From CAZLYF01 sp964586835 (lineage in GTDB: Bacteria; Bacillota; Clostridia; Christensenellales; Aristaeellaceae): 16,433 nt of DNA. How positions within the stretch are numbered: the first letter of the stretch is position 1; each line of letters starts with the position of its first letter. The stretch covers positions 1 through 16,433 of the forward strand of contig CAZPIC010000042.1 of NCBI GenBank assembly GCA_964586835.1, read 5' to 3'. The translations under genes were made by a program, and so were the position numbers. Positions 5,880 through 12,478 of this stretch are shown here, piece after piece. Below the pieces are notes generated by a model. The model searched no databases, was not told where the DNA came from, and was given only the letters and a program-made list of their open reading frames with translations.

Positions 5880-5940
5880 AAAAATAAAAAATAAGGGCTA
5901 TCGTAGTTGTAAACCCTACGATAGCCCTTATCATTAATTA
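5880..5940. terminator. 16-bp perfect inverted repeat, probable bidirectional terminator
   Basis: ATAAGGGCTATCGTAG (5891-5906) and its exact complement (5916-5931) enclose a nine-base loop. The left flank is an A-rich run (from 5879), giving a strong T-tract for minus-strand transcripts; the right flank is only TCATTAATTA. It seals the flavoprotein unit from the repeat array. Confidence 0.7.
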
Positions 5941-6069
5941 TCAGTTCCCAATAGAAAGGATTTCAAAGGTCTATCATGATGCTCTTTCCTGCAGTATATC
6001 TGTTTCTGTGAATTATACTTTGAGAGTGTAAGCGTTAAACAGCTGGGGACGGATCAGGAACAGGCTTGA
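5941..6069. other. Spacer with no recognisable feature
   Basis: This AT-richer sequence lies between the inverted repeat and the palindromic array. I see no gene, promoter or repeat that I can support in it. Confidence 0.4.
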
Positions 6070-6621
6070 TGTGTGCGCGCTGCGCGTGAAGCAGCAGCTG
6101 TGCTGCCGTGAAGAGCGCCTGTGGGCGCGGAGAGAAGGCATAGCGCGGTTGTGACCGCGCGTGAAATGCAACGCTCTGCGTTGCGTAAAGAGTAGTGCTC
6201 CGCACTACGTGAAGAGGCCGCTCCGCGGCCGTGAAGAGCGCCTGTGGGCGCGGAGAGAAGGCATAGCGCGGTTGTGACCGCGCGTGAAGAGCAACGCTCT
6301 GCGTTGCGTAAAGAGTAGTGCTCCGCACTACGTGAAAAGGCCGCTCCGCGGCCGTGAAGAGCGCCTGTGGGCGCGGAGAGAAGGCATAGCGTGGTTGTGA
6401 CCGCGCGTGAAGAGCAACGCTCTGCGTTGCGTAAAGAGCAGTACTCCGCACTACGTGAAGAGGCCGCTCCGCAGCTGTGAAGAGCGCCTGTGGGCGCGGA
6501 GGGAAGGCATAGCGCGGTTGTGACCGCGCGTGAAATGCAACGCTCTGCGTTGCGTAAAGAGTAGTGCTCCGCACTACGTGAAGAGGCCGCTCCGCGGCCG
6601 TGAAGAGCGCCTGTGGGCGCG
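6070..6621. repeat. Tandem array of hairpin modules with a 123-bp period (four units plus partial ends)
   Basis: Units begin at 6116, 6239, 6362, 6485 and 6608, exactly 123 bases apart. Each unit carries five palindromes: GCGCC-TGTG-GGCGC; GCGCGGT-TGTG-ACCGCGC; GCAACGC-TCT-GCGTTGC; GTAGTGC-TCC-GCACTAC; and GGCCGC-TCC-GCGGCC. Four of the five links between them are about seven bases of the GTGAAGA/GTAAAGA type; the first two palindromes are separated by a longer GGAGAGAAGGCATA-type spacer. Two further hairpins precede the first unit (for example 6091-6106). Unit 3 is the most diverged; one of its changes gives a G-T wobble but others break pairs. Because 123 is a multiple of three, long open frames run through the array on both strands. 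They lack ribosome binding sites and encode Arg/Ala/Ser-rich translated repeats, so I do not call them genes. Confidence 0.9.
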
Positions 6622-6860
6622 GAGGGAAGAAGAAAGGGTGGCGAACCTGCGGATCCCCATGGACGCGCGATGCGCGCCTTTTCGCGACTCACCGCTATAT
6701 GTTACGATGAATCCAAGCCAGGAAGGATGATGGCTACCGTCATTTGGTCTTTACTGACCTACATGCTGGTGCAAAGACCGAGGGCAGACCAATATTCGCC
6801 AGAATCCTGAATGAGAGCAACAACTCAGCCTCACATCGGAGAAACTGGGAGGAGTATTAC
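6622..6860 (+). other. Spacer upstream of the DsrE-like gene with a weak promoter candidate
   Basis: No gene is supported here. A small palindrome, GCGCG-ATG-CGCGC followed by CTTTT (about 6665-6682), may be a worn module or a weak terminator. An extended -10 of the form TGT-TACGAT at 6700-6708, with TTTCGC 17 bases upstream, could serve the DsrE-like gene but would give a leader of about 150 bases. Confidence 0.3.
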
Positions 6861-7181
6861 ATGAAACTGGGCATTATCATAGAAACCAAGGAATTAGAAA
6901 AATCCTGGAATGCCATGCGTTTTGCGATTGCATCAAGGAAGAACGGGCATGAGGTCAAGGTTTTTCTCATGGGTGAAGCGGTGAAAATAGAGACTCTTCA
7001 CAATGATAAGTATGATGTATCCGCACAGGTAGATCAGTTCTACCAGGTTGGGGGTCAACTGCTTGCGTGCGGCGCCTGTCTGAAGTCGCGCAGCATGGAA
7101 GGCAGCGATGTCTGTCCTCTGTCAACGATGAATGATTGTGTCGAGATGGTGGAGTGGGCAGATAAAACCGTCACCTTCTGA
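6861..7181 (+). CDS. DsrE/DsrF-like sulfur-relay family protein
   Basis: The 106-residue protein starts at ATG 6861, six bases after GGGAGGAG; longer in-frame starts upstream lack such a site. It opens with the DsrE-type strand Lys-Leu-Gly-Ile-Ile-Ile-Glu-Thr, then Ser-Trp-Asn-Ala-Met-Arg-Phe-Ala, Val-Lys-Val-Phe-Leu-Met-Gly-Glu (residues 32-39) and Leu-Leu-Ala-Cys-Gly-Ala-Cys-Leu-Lys-Ser-Arg. Cysteines 70 and 73 form Cys-x-x-Cys at the position of the sulfur-carrying cysteine; Cys85 and Cys93 follow. Family members are small cytoplasmic proteins that pass persulfide sulfur or act in thiol redox. This stand-alone version has no sulfur-oxidation or tusBCD neighbours, so its partner is unknown. 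Confidence 0.8.
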   Translation: MKLGIIIETKELEKSWNAMRFAIASRKNGHEVKVFLMGEAVKIETLHNDKYDVSAQVDQFYQVGGQLLACGACLKSRSMEGSDVCPLSTMNDCVEMVEWADKTVTF

Positions 7182-7569
7182 TCACACAACAAGTTTGCAG
7201 CACTTAAATTCCCCTGTGATACTGACAAGGAAAGATCACTTTGATTTACCGGGACTAAAACGCGTCTACCCCGATTGATGAAAAGTGAAGATAGCCATGC
7301 TGCCTTTTATTGAGCAGCGCATTGGCAATCCATCCAGCGGCCATGAATATGGGCTGGTCGTCAAGGCCGCAGCCGACATCCGAGGTGACCACGACGAACA
7401 TCTGCTTGTCGGCCGCGCAGGCGAGGCGTCCCAGTGCCTCTTTCGAACGGCTCCCTTCTTCATTGGCTGAACATACCCACCGCATTCATTTTTAATGAGG
7501 CACGATTTTGCCTGTGCGCTCACTGTATGCAGGGTGCGCCGGGGTCTGGCCTCCGGAGCCTCATTTTGG
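7182..7569. other. Intergenic region with an unassigned minus-strand open frame
   Basis: About 390 bases lie between the DsrE-like gene and the next promoter. The minus strand is open from 7485 to 7255 (76 codons), with a hydrophobic stretch rich in Val, Thr, Ala and Gly that looks more protein-like than chance, but it has no convincing ribosome binding site and I do not recognise the family. It could be the frame-broken tail of a lost gene. Confidence 0.3.
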
Positions 7570-7575
7570 TATAAT
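7567..7575 (+). promoter_or_regulatory. Extended -10 promoter of the P-loop protein gene
   Basis: A consensus TATAAT at 7570-7575 is preceded by TG plus one base (7567-7568), forming an extended -10. The -35 region (about 7547-7552) is poor, as is usual for extended -10 promoters. Start of transcription is expected near 7582. Confidence 0.6.
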
Positions 7576-7609
7576 CGCTTTGGAAGAGCAAAGAAGGGGG
7601 GGATGTCCC

Positions 7610-8020
7610 GTGATACAGGTGATCCACGGCAAAAAGGGCTCGGGGAAGACAAAGCGGATCATTGACATGGCAAACAGCGCCATCAAGGAGCACAAGGGCG
7701 ATGTGGTTTTCGTTGATGACGACAACAGGTACATGTTTGACCTGCGCCATGAGGTTCGATTTGTGAACGCCGGCGAATATGGCATGGTAAGCCCTGAGAT
7801 GTTCCTCGGTTTCCTCTGCGGTATGCTTGCACAGAACTTCGATGTGGGCCAGGTCTATGTTGATGCCTTCCTGAAGCTTGTCAACGCTTCCCCCAGTGAG
7901 ACGGAATGGTTTTTTGGCCGGCTGGAGGCACTCAGTGAAAAGCTCAACATCCTTTTCGTCCTGAGCGTCAGCTGCGACGACGCCGAGGCACCGGAGTTCA
8001 TCCGCAAGCATTTTATTTAG
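7610..8020 (+). CDS. Small P-loop ATPase-like conserved protein
   Basis: The 136-residue protein begins at GTG 7610, seven bases after AAGGGGGGG; a start further upstream would precede the promoter. Residues 7-14 are a Walker A loop (Gly-Lys-Lys-Gly-Ser-Gly-Lys-Thr) directly after the first strand, and residues 32-38 (Val-Val-Phe-Val-Asp-Asp-Asp) resemble Walker B. The rest alternates helices and strands, ending Ile-Arg-Lys-His-Phe-Ile. I recognise the pattern as a short conserved Firmicutes family sometimes labelled as ATP-binding or PilT-like, but it lacks the PilT length and motor motifs. The nucleotide-binding call is firm; the role is unknown. It is monocistronic by its own promoter and lies 143 bases before the rubrerythrin gene. 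Confidence 0.7.
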   Translation: MIQVIHGKKGSGKTKRIIDMANSAIKEHKGDVVFVDDDNRYMFDLRHEVRFVNAGEYGMVSPEMFLGFLCGMLAQNFDVGQVYVDAFLKLVNASPSETEWFFGRLEALSEKLNILFVLSVSCDDAEAPEFIRKHFI

Positions 8021-8163
8021 CCTCGCGGCAGAAACGAATGGCCTTTTCCGCCGGAAGGGACGGGACGGCCCGTTCTCCCTGCTGGCTTTTGCTGTGTTTG
8101 CCGTCCTCTTTTCGGGGTATCCTGTTAAGGGAGCGAAGCCCCGTCAAAGGAGTGGCGCGATAA

Positions 8164-8700
8164 ATGAAATGGTTCTGTACGGTTTGCGGATACATACACG
8201 AAGGCCCGGAGCCACCGGCCATTTGTCCTGTATGTAAGGTGACGCGTGAGAAGTTCACCGCCTATGTCGGCGAGCGCTCGTTTGAGGAAGAGCACACGCT
8301 GGGCGCCACTGCCTCCGACAGCGCGGTCTCGGACCGCATCAGGGACCTGCTTCATGCCGGAACCCTGAGCCCGGGACTTTATCTGGCCATGGCACGCGCC
8401 GCCGACCGGGAAGGGTACCCGGAGGTAGCCCAGGCGCTCTCGCGCGTTGCGCTGGAGGAGTCCAGGCACGCGGCGTATCTGTATGAGCTGCTGGGAGAGG
8501 GTCTCTCCTCCAGCACCAGAGAAAACCTGCTGGCCTTGGCGGATGCCGTGGAAGTCAAAGCGCGCGAAAAGAAGGGCGGTTCGGACCTGGCCCAAAAAGC
8601 AGGTCTCAGCGATATCAGTGCGATCCTTTTAGACCAGAGCAGGGACCATGCCAGACACGGAAGGATTTTCGAAGGGCTGCTCGACAGGTACTTCAGCTAA
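8164..8700 (+). CDS. Reverse rubrerythrin-like protein (N-terminal rubredoxin, C-terminal ferritin-like), diiron ligands altered
   Basis: The 178-residue protein starts at ATG 8164, with AAAGGAG 11 bases upstream. Residues 3-25 form a rubredoxin-type iron site: Cys5-x-x-Cys8 and Cys21-x-x-Cys24. Residues ~50-176 form the ferritin-like four-helix bundle. The rubredoxin-first order defines reverse rubrerythrin, an NADH-linked peroxidase of anaerobes. Conserved features remain in Tyr-Leu-Ala-Met-Ala-Arg-Ala-Ala-Asp-Arg-Glu-Gly-Tyr-Pro-Glu (73-87) and Glu98-Glu99-x-x-His102. However, the first-helix Thr-Glu-Val-Gly I expect reads Leu-Ser-Pro-Gly (68-71), and the expected Asp-Glu-Ala-Arg-His-Gly reads Asp-His-Ala-Arg-His-Gly (161-166). 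At least two iron-binding glutamates therefore appear replaced. This comparison is from memory of the family. Length is normal and a strong terminator follows. Confidence 0.85.
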   Translation: MKWFCTVCGYIHEGPEPPAICPVCKVTREKFTAYVGERSFEEEHTLGATASDSAVSDRIRDLLHAGTLSPGLYLAMARAADREGYPEVAQALSRVALEESRHAAYLYELLGEGLSSSTRENLLALADAVEVKAREKKGGSDLAQKAGLSDISAILLDQSRDHARHGRIFEGLLDRYFS

Positions 8701-8726
8701 TCCGCTCACGCAGGACATGGGGGCGG

Positions 8727-8749
8727 CCGCGGGTGTCCGCGGATTTTTT
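8727..8749 (+). terminator. Intrinsic terminator after the rubrerythrin gene
   Basis: Two CCGCGG hexamers (8727-8732 and 8737-8742), each self-complementary and together forming a stem around GTGT, are followed by A and six T at 8744-8749. Confidence 0.85.
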
Positions 8750-8761
8750 GTGTCTGCGTTC

Positions 8762-8790
8762 TTGCCGGGGGCAACGCGCACCAGTACAAT
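8762..8790 (+). promoter_or_regulatory. Promoter of the DUF1846 gene
   Basis: TTGCCG at 8762-8767 and TACAAT at 8785-8790 are 17 bases apart, a good sigma-70-type match directly after the preceding terminator. Transcription would begin near 8797. Confidence 0.65.
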
Positions 8791-8863
8791 ACGCAGGACG
8801 TAACAGACCGATGATCCTGAGGGCTGCGAAACGGCAGTGCTTGCAAAGCGGGCAGGAGGGCAG

Positions 8864-10348
8864 ATGCGGAGCGGCTTTGACCATGGCCTATACACCAAGC
8901 TGCAGTCGCAGCAGATCCTTGAGCGCATTGAGCTCTTCGGAGGAAAGCTGTATCTTGAGTTTGGCGGAAAATTGTTTGATGACCACCACGCTTCCCGGGT
9001 GTTGCCCGGGTTTCTTCCCGACAGCAAGATCAGAATGCTGCGCACCTTGCAGGATCAGGCAGAGGTCCTGGTGGTCATCAATGCGGACGATATCGAAAAG
9101 AACAAGCTCCGCGGCGACCTGGGGATCACCTATGACGCGGACGTGCTGCGCCTGATTGACGCCTTCCGTGCCACCGGGCTTAAGTCCGATGCGGTCGTCA
9201 TCACCCGCTATGCGGGTCAGGCGCATGCCAATGCCTTTCGGAAGCGCCTCAAGTCCCTGGGCGTCAGGGTATACCTGCATTTCTACATCGAGGGCTATCC
9301 CTCGGACGTGGCGCACATCGTCAGCGAAAAGGGTTTCGGTAAAAATGACCATGTCGAAACAGACCGGCCCCTGGTGCTTGTGACGGCTCCCGGGCCCGGG
9401 AGCGGCAAGATGGCTGTGTGCATGTCGCAGCTTTACCAGCATCACCAACGGGGCTTCAGGGCCGGATACGCCAAGTTTGAAACCTTTCCCATCTGGAACC
9501 TGCCACTTAAGCACCCCGTCAACGTGGCTTATGAAGCGGCGACCGCGGACCTCAACGACGTAACCATGATCGACCCCTTCCATCTGGAAGCCTACGGGGT
9601 CACGGCGGTCAACTACAATCGTGATATCGAGATCTTTCCGGTGCTGACCCGTATCTTTGAGCGCATCTGGGGGGAGTCGCCCTACTGTTCTCCCACGGAT
9701 ATGTCCGTCAATATGGCCGGAATGTGCATCAGTGACGATGAGGCGGTACGTGCCGCTGCGCGGCAGGAGGTGCTGCGCAGGTATTTCACGGCGTCGTGCG
9801 ATTTGAGAAAGGGGCTGTGGCGGGAGGAAGGCGTTGAGAAGCTGCGTATCCTGCTGCGCCAGCTGAACCTGACGGACGACGACCGGCCGGTCGTCGGGAC
9901 GGCCCGCCTCAGGGAGAAGCAAACCGATGCGCCTGCCGCCGCCATCGAGCTTCCAGACGGGGAAATTGTCACGGGAAAGACATCGCCTCTTCTGGGGGCT
10001 TCCGCGGCCATGCTTCTCAACGCCCTCAAGAAGCTGGCCGGCATCCCCAAGGCGGAAAGGCTCATTACGCCCGAGGTGATCGGCCCCGTCCAGGAACTTA
10101 AGTGCACCTACCTTGGCAACCGCAACCCGCGTCTGCACACCGATGAGGTTTTGGTGGCGCTGTCCATTACAGCAGCGTCCAGCCCGGCTGCAGCGAAGGC
10201 TGTGTTACAGCTGCCCCGACTCAGAGGATGCGAGGTGCATACCTCGGTGATCCTGTCCCAGGTGGATGAGAAGGTGTTCCGCAGCCTGGGCGTCAACCTG
10301 ACAAGCGATCCCAGATACCAGGCGCAGAGGCTTTTTCACGGGCGGTAG
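8864..10348 (+). CDS. DUF1846 (UPF0371) family protein
   Basis: The 494-residue protein starts at ATG 8864 behind AGGAGGG; a GTG at 8837 would add nine residues that contain the ribosome binding site, so it is rejected. The start, Gly-Phe-Asp-His-Gly-Leu-Tyr, and the sequences Lys-Leu-Tyr-Leu-Glu-Phe-Gly-Gly-Lys-Leu, Ala-Ser-Arg-Val-Leu-Pro-Gly-Phe and Gly-Ile-Thr-Tyr-Asp-Ala-Asp-Val-Leu-Arg-Leu-Ile-Asp are hallmarks of DUF1846. The length matches the family (about 500). A glycine-rich Pro-Gly-Pro-Gly-Ser-Gly-Lys near residue 180 resembles a nucleotide-binding loop, and a structure is known for the family, but no reaction is established. It is a cytoplasmic single gene between its own promoter and the transporter promoter. 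A long open frame on the opposite strand is a GC-driven shadow. Confidence 0.9.
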   Translation: MRSGFDHGLYTKLQSQQILERIELFGGKLYLEFGGKLFDDHHASRVLPGFLPDSKIRMLRTLQDQAEVLVVINADDIEKNKLRGDLGITYDADVLRLIDAFRATGLKSDAVVITRYAGQAHANAFRKRLKSLGVRVYLHFYIEGYPSDVAHIVSEKGFGKNDHVETDRPLVLVTAPGPGSGKMAVCMSQLYQHHQRGFRAGYAKFETFPIWNLPLKHPVNVAYEAATADLNDVTMIDPFHLEAYGVTAVNYNRDIEIFPVLTRIFERIWGESPYCSPTDMSVNMAGMCISDDEAVRAAARQEVLRRYFTASCDLRKGLWREEGVEKLRILLRQLNLTDDDRPVVGTARLREKQTDAPAAAIELPDGEIVTGKTSPLLGASAAMLLNALKKLAGIPKAERLITPEVIGPVQELKCTYLGNRNPRLHTDEVLVALSITAASSPAAAKAVLQLPRLRGCEVHTSVILSQVDEKVFRSLGVNLTSDPRYQAQRLFHGR

Positions 10349-10379
10349 ACCCCGTGTTTGATGAGAAGAACCCAAAGGA

Positions 10380-10408
10380 TTGACAGGGCAAGCCCGCCGG
10401 ATTAAAAT
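10380..10408 (+). promoter_or_regulatory. Promoter of the peptide transporter operon
   Basis: A perfect -35 TTGACA at 10380-10385 and a -10 TAAAAT at 10403-10408 are separated by the optimal 17 bases. Transcription would start near 10415, 24 bases before the first gene. No operator palindrome is obvious. Confidence 0.8.
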
Positions 10409-10438
10409 TGCCACATTGTCGATTGGACGGGAGGCCCA

Positions 10439-11365
10439 ATGTCTGCACGTTTCGCGGTTTATCTTTTCAAGCGTGTCGCGATGGCCGTGCTGACCATATG
10501 CCTGGTGGTCGCGCTGACCTTCTTTATCATGCACGCCATTCCCGCCAGCCCTTTCAGCCGGGAGAAGGCGCTGACCGATGCCACGATCCGGGCGCTGGAA
10601 GCGAAATATGGGTTTGACAAGCCCCTTCCCGTTCAGTTTTTGAACTATGTCAGGGGCATTTTGCACTTTGACTTTGGCCTGTCCACAGCCTGGGTAGGCA
10701 AAACAGTCGCAGAACTGATTGAAGGCGCCTTTGGCTATTCGGCGACAATCGGCTTGGCGGCCGCGGCGGTGGCCTTCTTGTTTGGCGTCCTTCTTGGTTC
10801 GATCGCGGCCATCAGGCGGGGGACCTGGCCTGACAAGATCATCCAGGTGACGACGACGGCCCTTGTGTCCATGCCGTCGTTTGTAACGGCGACCCTGCTG
10901 CTCCTGGTGTTCGGCCTGCGTTTGCGGTGGTTGCCTACCCTCGCGTCCAAACCCGGCGGGCTGGTGCTGCCGACCATCTCCCTGGCTCTTTACCCCATGG
11001 CCTACATGACCCGCCTTGAACGCTCGTCGATGCTGGATGTGCTGGGGCAGGATTATGTGCGCACGGCGAGGGCCAAAGGGCTTCCCGGATGGCGGGTGCT
11101 TGGAAAGCATGCGCTGAAGAACGCGCTGGGCCCGGTGGTGACCTATGCGGGGCCCATGATGGCGTATATTCTCACCGGTTCCATGGTGGTGGAGAACATC
11201 TTCTCTGTTCCCGGCCTTGGGCGGCTGTTCGTCAACGCCATGCTGCGCACGGATTATATGATGATTATGGGGGTAACGATTTTTCTGGCCACCATCATCG
11301 TCCTGATGAATCTGCTGAGCGATATCGCGTATAAAATTCTCGACCCGCGCATCGACCTGCGATAG
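10439..11365 (+). CDS. oppB: Peptide/nickel-type ABC transporter permease, DppB/OppB family
   Basis: The 308-residue integral membrane protein starts at ATG 10439 after GGGAGG. It has the family layout: an N-terminal segment starting Tyr-Leu-Phe-Lys-Arg, first membrane helix 12-32, a large extracellular region with the Leu-x-x-Lys-Tyr-Gly-Phe-Asp-Lys-Pro-Leu motif (~53-63), then five more helices from about residue 100 on. The cytoplasmic EAA loop that docks on the ATPase is at ~206-235 (Tyr-Val-Arg-Thr-Ala-Arg-Ala-Lys-Gly-Leu), and the Phe-Ser-Val-Pro-Gly-Leu-Gly motif is at 255-261. It forms half of the translocation channel with the next gene. The symbol marks the family position; the substrate is probably peptide-like but not certain. 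Confidence 0.92.
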   Translation: MSARFAVYLFKRVAMAVLTICLVVALTFFIMHAIPASPFSREKALTDATIRALEAKYGFDKPLPVQFLNYVRGILHFDFGLSTAWVGKTVAELIEGAFGYSATIGLAAAAVAFLFGVLLGSIAAIRRGTWPDKIIQVTTTALVSMPSFVTATLLLLVFGLRLRWLPTLASKPGGLVLPTISLALYPMAYMTRLERSSMLDVLGQDYVRTARAKGLPGWRVLGKHALKNALGPVVTYAGPMMAYILTGSMVVENIFSVPGLGRLFVNAMLRTDYMMIMGVTIFLATIIVLMNLLSDIAYKILDPRIDLR

Positions 11366-11378
11366 ACGGGCGCGGAAC

Positions 11379-11394
11379 GCGGCGCGGACGCCGC
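11379..11394 (+). promoter_or_regulatory. Intercistronic stem-loop between the two permease genes
   Basis: GCGGCG and CGCCGC form a perfect 6-bp GC stem with a CGGA loop, with no T-tract behind it. It lies in the 62-base gap and could affect RNA processing or stability, but it might also be chance in GC-rich DNA. Confidence 0.3.
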
Positions 11395-11427
11395 TTCATC
11401 CTTGATCGACAGAAACAAGAGGTCAGC

Positions 11428-12471
11428 ATGTCCAACAGCGGTTCTCCTTTTAAGGCGTTTTCCTTGCAGCCGTCCCCTGAGTGGTTTGTGCCGGCTACGG
11501 AAGAGGAGAAAGCACAGCAGGCTCTGACGCGCCCCGGCGTTTCGTTTCTGCGGGACGCGCTGCAGCGCTTAGGCCGCAACCGCATCGCGATGATATCCTT
11601 GGGCGTCATCGTAATGGTCGCGCTGATTGCCTTCATCGTGCCTCTTTTTTATCCTTATACCTATTCGGCGCAGGATGTCAGTGCGCAGTACCTCCGCCCT
11701 TTCCAGCACTCTACGAAGGAAATGGCCAAGATTAACAAGGGCGTCTCCGTTTTTCCGCATATCATGGGGACCGACTCGCTGGGGCGGGATTACGCGATCC
11801 GTGTCGTATACGGTACGCGCATCTCGCTTCTGGTCGGGTTTTTTGCCGCAGTCATCGTCGTCATCATCGGGATCGTGTATGGCGCTATTTCCGGCTATTT
11901 CGGCGGAAGAACCGACATGATCATGATGCGCATTGTGGATATCATCTACTCGCTGCCGGATGTGCTGATTGTCATTTTGCTGTCTGTCGCCATCAAGGAT
12001 TTTGTGTCTGTGTCTACAAGCAACTTTGTCTTAAAGCTGGGCGCCGGCATGATCTCCATATTCATTGTGTTTGGCCTTCTGTATTGGGTGGGCATGGCCA
12101 GGCAGGTGCGCGGGCAGATCCTGTCCATTAAGGAGCAGGAGTACGTCCTCTCCGCCCGCGCGACAGGTGCCTCGGCCCGGCGTATCATCACCAAGCACCT
12201 GATCCCAAACTGCGTCAGCGTCATCATCATCACGGCGGCTATGCAAATCCCCTCGGCGATCTTTACAGAGAGCTTTCTGTCCTTCATGGGCTTAGGCGTA
12301 TCCATTCCCATGCCCTCGCTGGGATCCCTGGCTGCGGACGCCAGGATAGGCCTGGTGAGCCATCCCTACTTGCTTGTATTTCCTGCCGCGTCCATTTTTC
12401 TGATTGTCCTGTCCTTCAATTTACTGGGGACGGGTCTGCGCGACGCTTTTGACCCAAGACTGCGCAGTTAG
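11428..12471 (+). CDS. oppC: Peptide/nickel-type ABC transporter permease, DppC/OppC family
   Basis: The 347-residue protein starts at ATG 11428 after AGAGGT. A ~50-residue cytoplasmic N-terminus precedes the first membrane helix (~54-74), which is usual for OppC rather than DppC. The periplasmic-side motif His-Ile-Met-Gly-Thr-Asp-Ser-Leu-Gly-Arg-Asp (111-121) is the classic DppC/OppC signature. Further helices follow, with the EAA loop at ~239-261 (Tyr-Val-Leu-Ser-Ala-Arg-Ala-Thr-Gly-Ala) and Glu-Ser-Phe-Leu-Ser-Phe-Met-Gly-Leu-Gly (281-290). The end, Leu-Arg-Asp-Ala-Phe-Asp-Pro-Arg, is also typical. Its stop codon overlaps the ribosome binding site of the next gene, so the genes are coupled. 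Confidence 0.92.
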   Translation: MSNSGSPFKAFSLQPSPEWFVPATEEEKAQQALTRPGVSFLRDALQRLGRNRIAMISLGVIVMVALIAFIVPLFYPYTYSAQDVSAQYLRPFQHSTKEMAKINKGVSVFPHIMGTDSLGRDYAIRVVYGTRISLLVGFFAAVIVVIIGIVYGAISGYFGGRTDMIMMRIVDIIYSLPDVLIVILLSVAIKDFVSVSTSNFVLKLGAGMISIFIVFGLLYWVGMARQVRGQILSIKEQEYVLSARATGASARRIITKHLIPNCVSVIIITAAMQIPSAIFTESFLSFMGLGVSIPMPSLGSLAADARIGLVSHPYLLVFPAASIFLIVLSFNLLGTGLRDAFDPRLRS

Positions 12472-12478
12472 GAGCACT

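Noticed and set aside
6115..6621. CRISPR array
   Set aside because: The whole 123-bp unit repeats, with no constant short repeat separated by unique spacers, and no cas genes are present.
6054..6692. Long minus-strand open frames through the 123-bp array, giving a 41-residue repeat protein
   Set aside because: The period is a multiple of three, so any stop-free frame stays open in every unit. There is no ribosome binding site, and the bases are explained by DNA palindromes rather than by protein constraint.
8888..10138. 416-codon open frame opposite the DUF1846 gene
   Set aside because: It is a GC-rich antisense shadow: the + strand frame has clear family motifs, a promoter and a ribosome binding site.
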